DNA of 14,736 bases, taken from the NCBI GenBank assembly GCA_028702895.1, contig JAQVNZ010000017.1:1-14736 (forward strand), written 5' to 3'. Both the position numbers and the translations under genes were made by a program. This DNA is from Candidatus Iainarchaeum sp. GTDB lineage: Archaea; Iainarchaeota; Iainarchaeia; Iainarchaeales; JAAZKV01. The notes under the pieces are model-generated. The model had not been told where the DNA came from. It searched no databases and saw only the letters and a program-made list of their open reading frames with translations. This document shows positions 6,244 through 12,616 of the stretch, piece after piece (positions within the stretch are counted from its first letter, which is position 1; every line of letters begins with the position of its first letter).

Positions 6244-6897
6244 TTATCGTTTTTTTAATAAGATTAAATAGTGTTCTTTTTCAAATGGTTCAATATTAAT
6301 TGTTTGTTCTATTTCAAAAACAGATTCTAATTTTTTTAATTCTTTGTTTAAAGTAATTTCTTTTTTATCTTGTGAAATACTTTTAGTTTTTAGTGATAAT
6401 ATACAATAATGGTTTTTTTTCAAATATTTTGAATTTTTTAATAATATTTCGGTTTGATTTCTTTGAGAAATATCTTGAAATATTGAATCAACCATGGTTT
6501 CAATATATTCAGAATAATTTTCTGTGTTATTTGCATCACTTAATATTGGGAAAATATTTTCTCGTTTTTCTGCTAATAAAGTTAATTTTTGCATTGCAAT
6601 ACTGCTAATATCTACACAAAAAATAATTCCTTTTTCTCCAATAATATCTGAAACGTGGCTAACTGTAGTTCCTTCTGCTGAACCAAGGTATAACGTAGTA
6701 GAATTTTTTTTAAAAATATTTTTTTTTAAACCTTTTTTTATTCCTGCACAATATTTTGATTTAAACGGATTCCATTCTCTGTATTCAATATTTTTTTCAC
6801 AAACTAATTTTTCGCCATATACTTTTTTACCGGGCATAATATTTTTTGTAAAAATTTTTCCATTAATCGAATAAATTCCTTCAAAAATTTCTTCCAT
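6244..6897 (-). CDS. flpA: Fibrillarin-like 2'-O-methyltransferase
   Basis: This 217-residue protein is the methyltransferase of archaeal box C/D RNPs; it uses S-adenosylmethionine to methylate ribose 2'-OH in rRNA and tRNA at guide-selected sites. Family blocks appear in order: EYREWNPFKSK at 38-48, the SAM-binding LGSAEGTTVSHVSD at 71-84 (usually A-S-G-T-T, here A-E-G-T-T), VD at 95-96, PILSDANN to about 124, VDSIFQDISQ at 136-145, and LSLKTKSIS near 168-175, which carries the catalytic Lys. Length is normal (about 210-230). The nop5 gene lies 91 nt upstream on the same strand. Between them TTTAATAAAAC is centred 25 nt before the ATG, so fibrillarin probably also has its own leaderless promoter. 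Normally Nop5 recruits fibrillarin through a domain missing in this Nop5. Confidence 0.93.
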   Translation of the reverse strand: MEEIFEGIYSINGKIFTKNIMPGKKVYGEKLVCEKNIEYREWNPFKSKYCAGIKKGLKKNIFKKNSTTLYLGSAEGTTVSHVSDIIGEKGIIFCVDISSIAMQKLTLLAEKRENIFPILSDANNTENYSEYIETMVDSIFQDISQRNQTEILLKNSKYLKKNHYCILSLKTKSISQDKKEITLNKELKKLESVFEIEQTINIEPFEKEHYLILLKKR

Positions 6898-6916
6898 AAT
6901 AATTATTCCGAATTGT

Positions 6917-6927
6917 GTTTTATTAAA
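6917..6927 (-). promoter_or_regulatory. Candidate TATA box of the fibrillarin gene
   Basis: TTTAATAAAAC on the minus strand is centred 25 nt before the fibrillarin ATG (6897), consistent with a leaderless start inside the nop5-flpA spacer. Confidence 0.5.
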
Positions 6928-6988
6928 TTTAAATATTAAAAAATATTTTTGTTAAATTATTTTATTTCTTCTAACTATTTTTTAGTTT

Positions 6989-7609
6989 TTATAATTTATT
7001 AACTTTTTTTTCAACTTCTTCTAATAAGTTTATTTCTGATTTTTTTCCAAAATAATCTAATTTCGCGGCAATACTTAATTTTCCAGCGATTATTCTTGCA
7101 GCTTTTCCTCGTTTTTGTTTAGGTAATTTTTGTAATAATGGGTGATTAAATAAGTGGCCATGTTTGGGACATTGTCCTCTTCTTTTTAAATGATTAAACA
7201 ATGATTTTTCAGCACCTAAAACTTGTATTGTGGATGCAGGTACAAAAGCAAGTTTTCTTTTAGATCCTGCTGTTGCTAATAATTTCGCGGCTAATATTTC
7301 ACCAGCAAGTTTAGAAAATTCAGGAAATTCTGATTGCATTTCGTCTTTAACAAATTGTGTTGCTTCTTCTCTTTCAGTTTCAAGATTATTTAATTCAAGT
7401 TTTAATTTTGTTAAAATTCTTAAAGCATTTCCTGTTGGGCTTCGTTTATCCCAATCTAAAACATTTTCTCTTAACAAATTACTAATTTCATCCAAATCTT
7501 CTATTAATTTTATAGTTTTTATAATATGAACTTCTTTTTCAGAAAGAGATTCTATAATCTGTTCTTTTGCTTTTTTTAATAATCTTTTCCTTAAATCATT
7601 TCTATCCAT
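6989..7609 (-). CDS. nop5: Nop5-like box C/D RNP core protein lacking the N-terminal domain
   Basis: In this 206-residue protein the C-terminal Nop domain is intact. AGSKRKLAFVPASTIQVLG starts at about residue 114 and continues into AEKSLFNHLK; then come PKHGHLFNHP at 148-157 and RGKAARIIAGKLSIAAKLDYF at about 167-187. This domain binds the L7Ae/K-turn RNA complex. Before it lies a coiled coil (SEKEVHIIKTIKLIEDLDEI near 23-42 and NLETEREEATQFVKDEM near 75-91). Many archaeal Nop5 proteins are 350-420 residues. Here the N-terminal domain that binds fibrillarin is missing, and the middle of the coiled coil appears shortened around DWDKRSPTGNA. The start is ATG 7609, with GTGAT four bases before it; an in-frame GTG at 7618 overlaps the glyS stop. 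It is clearly in one operon with glyS. Confidence 0.88.
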   Translation of the reverse strand: MDRNDLRKRLLKKAKEQIIESLSEKEVHIIKTIKLIEDLDEISNLLRENVLDWDKRSPTGNALRILTKLKLELNNLETEREEATQFVKDEMQSEFPEFSKLAGEILAAKLLATAGSKRKLAFVPASTIQVLGAEKSLFNHLKRRGQCPKHGHLFNHPLLQKLPKQKRGKAARIIAGKLSIAAKLDYFGKKSEINLLEEVEKKVNKL

Positions 7610-7613
7610 TTTA

Positions 7614-7618
7614 ATCAC
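7614..7618 (-). promoter_or_regulatory. Shine-Dalgarno GTGAT of nop5, overlapping the glyS stop
   Basis: GTGAT lies four bases before the nop5 ATG (7609) and contains the glyS TGA stop (7615-7617), so termination and re-initiation are likely coupled. Confidence 0.5.
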
Positions 7619-9117
7619 TCAAAAAAATCTGGTTCGTTAAAAAATTTTTCTAATTTATTTAACAATTCCTTTTTATTTAATCTTATTTGTTTTAAAGAAT
7701 CTCGTTCTCTAATAGTAATTGTATCATCTGTTATTGTTTGATGATCAACAGTAATACAAAATGGTACACCAATCGCATCTAATCTAGCATATCTTTTCCC
7801 AATGCTTCCTGATTCATCATAATATGTTCTAAATTTTTTTTCAATTTCTTTTTTTATTTCAATTGCTTTTTCTGGTAAATTATCTTTTTTTAATAAAGGT
7901 AATATTCCAACTTTTATTGGCGACATTTTTCTAGGTAAACTTAATACTGTTCTTTTAGCATCATCTCTTCTAAAAAATGCTAAATCGAGTAATGCGAAAA
8001 ATGGTCTATCTACTCCAAAAGCAATTTCAATTATATTTGGTATTATTTTTTCACCATTTTCAAGTCTAATAGATAAATCTTGTTTAGAAAATTTTTGGTG
8101 TTGTGTTAAATCGTAATCTGATCGGTCATGTATTCCGCAACACTCTGTCCACCCAAAAGAGTTTAATTCAATTTCTAAATCCCATGCATCATCTGCATAA
8201 AAAGCTTTTTCAGTTTCCCAGTGTTGTCTTAATCTAATTTTTTCTTTTGGTATTCCAAAACTAATAAACATTTTATATGTTAAATTAATTGACCATGCAT
8301 ATGCTTTATTTTTTAAAATTTTTTTTTCAATAGCTTCTTTTAAAGAAATTATTTTTGGGGGTTTATTATTTTCTTGTAACTCTTGTGTCCATAATGGTAA
8401 AAAATCATTTTGTGAATCTTTGAATAATTCAAAATTTTCTTTTTGTTCTTTACTTAAAAAAATTTGTGCTTCTGCTTGGGTAAATTCTCTTTGTCGTAAT
8501 AAATGTTGTCTTGGGGAAATTTCATTTCTAAAAGCTTTTCCAATTTGAAAAACAGTAAAAGGTAGCTTTCCTCTAAAAAAAGTATTGTAATGTTTGAAAG
8601 GTAAATAAGTAGTTGTTGCTGTTTCAGGTCTATTGTATGCAATAGTATCTAAGCCAATTTTTGTTTGCATCATTAAATTGTGTCTTTTTATTTCAAGTTC
8701 AAATCTACTCTTACAATTAGGACAAGTAATATTTTTTTCTTTTATTGTTTCTAATAATTCCTCATCTTTAAAAGAATCTGCTGCGATTTCTGTTTGTTCT
8801 TCAATTAATTTATCTGCTCTAAAGGAACTTTTACACTTAGAACAAATTACTACTGGGTCATTAAATCCATCTAGGTGTCCTGATGCTTTCCAAATTATTT
8901 GTGGTGAAACAATAGGATATTCTATTTCAAAAAAATTGTTATCAATGAACATGTTTCTTATATCGTTTTCAAGATTATTTTTCATTGCTTTTCCTAATAA
9001 ACCGTAAGAATAAAATCCAGCTACTGGTTCGTATAATTCTGGTTCTGGCCCGTAAATAAAATCTTTTTCTGAAAGATATTTTGCTAAGGCTATTTGAAAA
9101 TCTTTTTTAGTATTCAT
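7615..9117 (-). CDS. glyS: Glycyl-tRNA synthetase (class II, alpha2 type)
   Basis: This 500-residue enzyme charges tRNA-Gly. It follows the archaeal/eukaryotic alpha2 plan: a start region with GFYSYGLLGKAMKNN, motif 1 around IEYPIVSP, SGHLDGFNDP, a zinc-ribbon-like insert with CSKC (92-95) and CPNC (132-135), RPETATTTYLPF at 163-174, motif 2 FRNEISPR at 196-203 then REFTQAEAQIF, a glycine-pocket region ELNSFGWTECCGIHDRSDYD, motif 3 EIAFGVDRPFFALL, and a C-terminal anticodon-binding domain (SPIKVGILPL to the end). RPETATTT replaces the common RPETAQG. Size is near the lower end for the family. The start is ATG 9117, with TTGAT four bases upstream; TTG 9126 is the alternative. It is the first gene of a glyS-nop5 operon and uses TGA as stop. 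Confidence 0.95.
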   Translation of the reverse strand: MNTKKDFQIALAKYLSEKDFIYGPEPELYEPVAGFYSYGLLGKAMKNNLENDIRNMFIDNNFFEIEYPIVSPQIIWKASGHLDGFNDPVVICSKCKSSFRADKLIEEQTEIAADSFKDEELLETIKEKNITCPNCKSRFELEIKRHNLMMQTKIGLDTIAYNRPETATTTYLPFKHYNTFFRGKLPFTVFQIGKAFRNEISPRQHLLRQREFTQAEAQIFLSKEQKENFELFKDSQNDFLPLWTQELQENNKPPKIISLKEAIEKKILKNKAYAWSINLTYKMFISFGIPKEKIRLRQHWETEKAFYADDAWDLEIELNSFGWTECCGIHDRSDYDLTQHQKFSKQDLSIRLENGEKIIPNIIEIAFGVDRPFFALLDLAFFRRDDAKRTVLSLPRKMSPIKVGILPLLKKDNLPEKAIEIKKEIEKKFRTYYDESGSIGKRYARLDAIGVPFCITVDHQTITDDTITIRERDSLKQIRLNKKELLNKLEKFFNEPDFFE

Positions 9118-9139
9118 TATTATCAACTTTATTAATAAT

Positions 9140-9150
9140 CTTAATTTAAG
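9140..9150 (-). promoter_or_regulatory. Candidate TATA box of glyS
   Basis: CTTAAATTAAG is centred 28 nt before the glyS ATG. It is nearly palindromic. A second A/T element for the opposite gene lies beside it at 9151-9164, so the 79-bp region between the two starts carries two divergent promoters. Confidence 0.35.
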
Positions 9151-9187
9151 AAAGTAATAAAAATGCTATCTGGGCTTATTTTTTTAT

Positions 9188-9193
9188 GGTGAT
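9188..9193 (+). promoter_or_regulatory. Shine-Dalgarno GGTGAT of the DHH gene
   Basis: GGTGAT lies three bases before ATG 9197 and is the best ribosome binding site in the window. A TATA-like AAAGTAATAAAAAT at 9151-9164 would give a leader of about 12-14 nt that includes it. Confidence 0.6.
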
Positions 9194-9196
9194 TTA

Positions 9197-10246
9197 ATGC
9201 GTGACATTAAGGATGTTAAGAAAACTCTTTTTGATTTTCTTGAACTTGATAAAATAAAAAAAGTATTAATCATTTCAGATAATGATGAAGATGGTTTAAC
9301 TTCTGCTCTTAATGGAAAATTATTTTTTGAAAAAAAAGGAATATCTACAAAAGTTTTTTTTTATAATCACTCGGACCCAAAATTTGATTCTATTAATACA
9401 ATATTTAATTCTTTTAAACCTGATAAAACTCTTTTTTTTGATTTGAATGAAAATTTTGTTTTTGACATTATGCAAAATATTGGATTGGCTTTAAAGGATT
9501 TTGTTGTTATTGATCATCATTTGGGTAATGCTTTGGTTAACATAACTCAAAATCATCTTATATTAAAACCAGGAAATTTTTCAAAAATAGATCCTTCAAA
9601 ATATCCTGTTAGTAAAATGGTTTTTGATTTATTTGGGGGAATAGATTGGATTGCTGGAATTGGTGTTATTGGAGATTTTTCTTTTGAACAATGGGATTTA
9701 TTTATAAAAAAAAGTTGTGAAAATATTTCGCTAAAAGAATTATTTGAATTAGCTGAAATTTGTTCTTGTATTGTTTCAATGCATGAAAAAAAAATTAATG
9801 ATTTGTTTAATTTTTTATTTGAGACGCAAGATCCAAAAGCGCTTTTAAATTCAAGTTTTTCAAAATTAAATGGTGAATTTCAAAATATTTTATTATCTGA
9901 ATTAAATAGGGTAAAAGAAGATGGTTTATTTTTTGATGAGCTTGATTTAATTTTTTTTAAAACAAAATCTAAATTGCCTTCAAAATTGAGTAATTTAATT
10001 TCTGTGAAATTCAGTAAAACTGTAGTAGTTTATTCTGTAGAAAAGATTTTTGTGAAATGTTCTTTTAGGCGACAAGATTTTAGAGTGAACTGTAACGAAT
10101 TGGCAAAATTTTCAATAAACGGTTTTGATAATTCGTCTGGAGGGGGACATTTTCCGGCAAGTGCTGCTAAATTTCCAAAAGAATATTTAATAGAGTTTAA
10201 AAAAAACATTATAACTTATTTGGAAAAAAATTATTCTAAAAAATAG
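9197..10246 (+). CDS. DHH/DHHA1 family phosphoesterase (RecJ-like or oligoribonuclease-like)
   Basis: This 349-residue protein is a manganese phosphoesterase of the DHH superfamily, which includes RecJ exonucleases, archaeal GAN and nano-RNases. Motif I reads ISDNDEDGLTSA (27-37; DNDEDG at 28-33 instead of the usual HxDxDG), motif II has Asp82 in LFFDLNE, motif III is VVIDHHLG with DHH at 106-108, and Asp160 in GVIGDFSF is motif IV. The DHHA1 substrate domain ends with SSGGGHFPASAAKFP around 313-327. Cytosolic; the substrate (ssDNA, short RNA or dinucleotide) cannot be told from sequence, and RecJ-like involvement in replication or repair is a reasonable guess. It has its own promoter and a strong ribosome binding site, and it diverges from glyS. 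Confidence 0.85.
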   Translation: MRDIKDVKKTLFDFLELDKIKKVLIISDNDEDGLTSALNGKLFFEKKGISTKVFFYNHSDPKFDSINTIFNSFKPDKTLFFDLNENFVFDIMQNIGLALKDFVVIDHHLGNALVNITQNHLILKPGNFSKIDPSKYPVSKMVFDLFGGIDWIAGIGVIGDFSFEQWDLFIKKSCENISLKELFELAEICSCIVSMHEKKINDLFNFLFETQDPKALLNSSFSKLNGEFQNILLSELNRVKEDGLFFDELDLIFFKTKSKLPSKLSNLISVKFSKTVVVYSVEKIFVKCSFRRQDFRVNCNELAKFSINGFDNSSGGGHFPASAAKFPKEYLIEFKKNIITYLEKNYSKK

Positions 10247-10293
10247 TTTTTCTAATTTGTTGTTTCAAAGATGTCTTTATTTTTTAATTTTTT

Positions 10294-10770
10294 TTATCTA
10301 AAAAATAGTCTAAATAATTTTTTTCTTTTTGGTTTTCGTTTTACTCTTGGATCTAAACCATTTTTTAATAATATTTTTGTCCAATTAGCTTTTAACCATA
10401 AATCTGATTTTTCTTGTATTTCTTTCCAACCTAATCTTTCCAGTTCTTTTTCAACAATTCTTCCTTTGTGAGGATATCTGTGTTTTTTTTCATGATTACT
10501 AGCAAAACCTTGAAAATAATGTGTTAATTCGTGCATTATAACATAATCTAAAATAAATTCGGGTGTTTCTATATCAAATAATAGTGGGTTTATTTCAATT
10601 AATGATCCGTATTCTTTAGTTTCAAGTGTTTTAATGTGTCCTAATGTTCGCTTCCATTTTTTCCCAGTTTTAACAACAAGTAAATTAGTGATTTCTTTTT
10701 CATAAAAATTTTCTCTAATTAAATTAGCAGTTTTTTTTGCTAAGTAAGTATCGTATTCTTTGTAAGGCAT
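10294..10770 (-). CDS. SprT/YgjP-like zinc metallopeptidase
   Basis: This 158-residue protein has the zincin motif HELTHYF at residues 80-86, with two His ligands and the catalytic Glu, and a third likely ligand His101 in PHKGRIVEKELERLGW. The order (strand, HExxH helix, HxG helix, Trp) is that of SprT and WLM/YgjP-like domains, whose members include proteases for DNA-protein crosslinks. No signal peptide is seen, so it is cytosolic. The C-terminal tail is strongly basic (RVKRKPKRKKLFRLFFR), which could bind nucleic acid; this is inference. It converges on the DHH gene with a 47-bp T-rich gap. Its ATG sits 27 nt after AAAGATAAACT, so the mRNA is probably leaderless. Confidence 0.8.
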   Translation of the reverse strand: MPYKEYDTYLAKKTANLIRENFYEKEITNLLVVKTGKKWKRTLGHIKTLETKEYGSLIEINPLLFDIETPEFILDYVIMHELTHYFQGFASNHEKKHRYPHKGRIVEKELERLGWKEIQEKSDLWLKANWTKILLKNGLDPRVKRKPKRKKLFRLFFR

Positions 10771-10791
10771 ATTAAAAATTTAAAACCTAAA

Positions 10792-10802
10792 AGTTTATCT
10801 TT
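10792..10802 (-). promoter_or_regulatory. Candidate TATA box of the metallopeptidase gene
   Basis: AAAGATAAACT on the minus strand is centred 27 nt before ATG 10770 and shares the ATAAAC core seen at other starts. Confidence 0.5.
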
Positions 10803-10820
10803 TGATTTGGTTGATTGTTT

Positions 10821-10868
10821 AATTTAGTTTTTTTTGATTTTTTTAATTTAATTTTTTTTGATTTGATT
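10821..10868. repeat. Second 24-bp-period T-rich repeat
   Basis: AATTTAGTTTTTTTTGATTT at 10821 recurs as AATTTAATTTTTTTTGATTT at 10845, exactly 24 bp later, in the noncoding gap between the surface protein and metallopeptidase genes. The period equals that of the repeat at 191-250, but the unit differs. Confidence 0.5.
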
Positions 10869-10898
10869 TTTTTAGTTAGTTGTATTTTTTGATTTATT

Positions 10899-11372
10899 TC
10901 ATCTTCTAATTTCGAGGGTTGTGCTAGTTTTTCCAATATTTGTATTAATATTTATTTGATATGTTCCTGCAAATATTTTTTCTTTAGGATTTCTTTTTAT
11001 TAAACAAGTTATTTCTCTTTTATGATTTGGTGCTACATTAGGGAATGTTGTATCTGGGCAGAAAATAATTATTTCTTTTGATTCTGAAATAACATTAAGG
11101 TCTATTGTGTGTGTTTGTTGAGTGTTGTTAATAATTGTTAAATTTAATTCAGCGTTTTCAGCTTGATTTTCCTTTAAATTCAACGGATTATTTCGCCAAT
11201 TAACTAATATGTGTTGGCTAAAATCAAGGGGTGTTGAAAAAATAAATAAGATTGTTGCTAATACTAATATTAATATTAAAATTATTCCTATTATTTTCAT
11301 ATTCATTTTTGGAATGTTTATGTTAGGTAAACTTATTTTTGGTAATCTTAATCTTGGGCCATATATTGACAT
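10899..11372 (-). CDS. Membrane-anchored protein with an extracytoplasmic beta-rich domain
   Basis: I do not recognise this 157-residue protein as a named family. A cytoplasmic N-terminus has a periodic pattern of prolines (LPKISLP, then NINIPKMN, residues 10-24). One strong membrane anchor follows at about 26-46. The outside domain (about 50-157) is made of alternating beta strands rich in Asn and Thr (ELNLTIINNTQQTHTIDLNV, then TYQININTNIG and TSTTLEIRR), typical of an Ig-like or surface-adhesion fold. Two cysteines (105 and 123) could form a disulfide, which would suit the thioredoxin-fold protein at 450-1511; that link is inference. N-x-S/T sequons such as NLT and NNT could be glycosylated. 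TTAAATAAAC is centred 23-24 nt before the ATG, so it is a single-gene leaderless unit. Confidence 0.7.
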   Translation of the reverse strand: MSIYGPRLRLPKISLPNINIPKMNMKIIGIILILILVLATILFIFSTPLDFSQHILVNWRNNPLNLKENQAENAELNLTIINNTQQTHTIDLNVISESKEIIIFCPDTTFPNVAPNHKREITCLIKRNPKEKIFAGTYQININTNIGKTSTTLEIRR

Positions 11373-11390
11373 GATTAATTAATGTGTTTG

Positions 11391-11400
11391 GTTTATTTAA
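11391..11400 (-). promoter_or_regulatory. Candidate TATA box of the surface protein gene
   Basis: TTAAATAAAC on the minus strand is centred 23-24 nt before ATG 11372. The same ten bases occur at the divergent promoter at 13485-13494. Confidence 0.55.
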
Positions 11401-11502
11401 ATTTTGTTATAAGATAATTTTTTGTAATTAAAATATTTTTTTGGATTAAATAGTGAAAAATTTAGTTTAAATAAAAATTAAAAATTTTAGGTTTAAATTT
11501 TT

Positions 11503-11784
11503 TTAGGGTAAAGTAAATAATTGATCATCTGTTGCTTTGAATAAATGTGCTCTAACTCCTGCATCAAGCCAAGCGTGGGCATAAGAAAAACTGGCAAGAG
11601 CAGTGTAAAAATCGCCTTTTTCTTTGAAAAATTTTCCATCCTCAAAATAATTTTTTGCCATTGAAAGAAAATCGTTAGCAATTTTTTCTTCTTTTTCACT
11701 TAAATTATTATTTTTTAATATTAATTCTAATCCTTTTTTTGTTAATGTTTCATATTTTTCAACTTTTTTAACAATATCATCCAT
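11503..11784 (-). CDS. DUF357 family protein
   Basis: This 93-residue all-helical protein matches the archaeal DUF357 family. The signature is the second half: NDFLSMAKNYFEDGKFFKEKGDFYTALASF (about 37-66) followed by SYAHAWLDAGVR at 67-78. The helix pair with regular Ala and aromatic spacing resembles a TPR-like hairpin. Its function is not established to my knowledge. It starts 12 nt after the diphthine synthase stop, and the gap contains GTGAT at the right distance, so the two are co-transcribed. A T-rich stretch without genes (11373-11502) follows. Confidence 0.85.
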   Translation of the reverse strand: MDDIVKKVEKYETLTKKGLELILKNNNLSEKEEKIANDFLSMAKNYFEDGKFFKEKGDFYTALASFSYAHAWLDAGVRAHLFKATDDQLFTLP

Positions 11785-11787
11785 TTT

Positions 11788-11792
11788 ATCAC
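11788..11792 (-). promoter_or_regulatory. Shine-Dalgarno GTGAT of the DUF357 gene
   Basis: GTGAT lies three bases before ATG 11784, inside the 12-nt gap after the diphthine synthase stop codon. It fixes the start of this short gene. Confidence 0.5.
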
Positions 11793-11796
11793 TTTT

Positions 11797-12555
11797 TTAA
11801 TTTAATAATTTTTTTATTGTTTCATTTTCTTTTTCATTTATTTTTCCTGGAATTATTATTGTTTGAGGAAAAATATTTTTTATATCTTCTGATTGAAAAA
11901 TTTTTTCTTTGCCAAAAATAATTTTTTGTTTATCTCCACTCATTCCAATTAATGCAATATATTCTAAATCTTGTTTTTCTTTTCGTTTATTCATTATTTT
12001 TTCTAATATTTCTATTCCCTCTTTACAATTCATTAATCTTTTTGGTTTCTCATCTTTTTTAATATCAAGTAAACAAAGAGTGTGTAATCCAATTTTTTGG
12101 TTTTGTTTTAATTGATCATAAAATGTTTCGGGTTCAAAATCTTTTTCATGATAACAAATAGTAATCGTTCTTCCAAATTTATATTCATCTAATCCTGATT
12201 CTGCGATTGTGTTTGTGATGCTTATTCCGGGTATTATTTTGTATTTAATATTTTTTTCTTTTGCATCTAATAATAATTGTACATGTGTTGTTGCGGTTAA
12301 GGCGTTTCCAAATATTAATAAACAAATATTATTTTTCTTGGCACTTAATAATGCAGATTCAAAACCAGTTTCAATTTCTTCTCTTCCTAAAACTTTTATT
12401 TTTCTTTCAATAAGACTTTCAAATTCTTGTAATAGTCCTTGTGAATATTCTGATGTATAATTTTCTAAAAAAACTTGGTCAGAATTTTTTATAATTTCTA
12501 ACGCTTCAATAGTTAGTTGTTTTGGTTTTAATCCAATTCCTATTAAATAAAACAT
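11797..12555 (-). CDS. dphB: Diphthine synthase
   Basis: This 252-residue SAM-dependent methyltransferase belongs to the tetrapyrrole-methylase fold and acts in making diphthamide, the modified histidine of elongation factor 2. Recognised blocks are MFYLIGIGLKPKQLTIEAL at 1-19, FLENYTSEYS near 29-38, the segment ending ATTH at 88-91, PGISI and GLDEYKFGRT at 121-130, and GLHTLCLLDI, all diagnostic for DphB. The SAM loop normally written GDPxxATTH is GNALTATTH here (83-91), losing the Asp and Pro. The start is ATG 12555, preceded by TTGATTAAA; TTG 12564 is the alternative. A TATA-like TTATTATTAAAAC about 36 nt upstream would give a leader of about ten bases. DUF357 follows in the same operon. 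Confidence 0.9.
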   Translation of the reverse strand: MFYLIGIGLKPKQLTIEALEIIKNSDQVFLENYTSEYSQGLLQEFESLIERKIKVLGREEIETGFESALLSAKKNNICLLIFGNALTATTHVQLLLDAKEKNIKYKIIPGISITNTIAESGLDEYKFGRTITICYHEKDFEPETFYDQLKQNQKIGLHTLCLLDIKKDEKPKRLMNCKEGIEILEKIMNKRKEKQDLEYIALIGMSGDKQKIIFGKEKIFQSEDIKNIFPQTIIIPGKINEKENETIKKLLN

Positions 12556-12616
12556 TTTAATCAAAATATTTAAAGTTCGAAAGGTTTTAATAATAAAATT
12601 TGTCCTATATTTTGTG

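Noticed and set aside
8454..8642. 62-codon minus-strand frame inside glyS
   Set aside because: Out-of-frame shadow of glyS, which is intact throughout.
10271..10471. Plus-strand frame after the DHH gene
   Set aside because: It is mostly antisense to the metallopeptidase gene, consists of Phe/Asn/Leu-rich sequence, and has no start signals.
11493..11699. Second minus-strand frame overlapping the DUF357 gene
   Set aside because: It is a shifted frame of a gene with a clear family signature and a ribosome site; its translation is Lys/Leu-rich filler.
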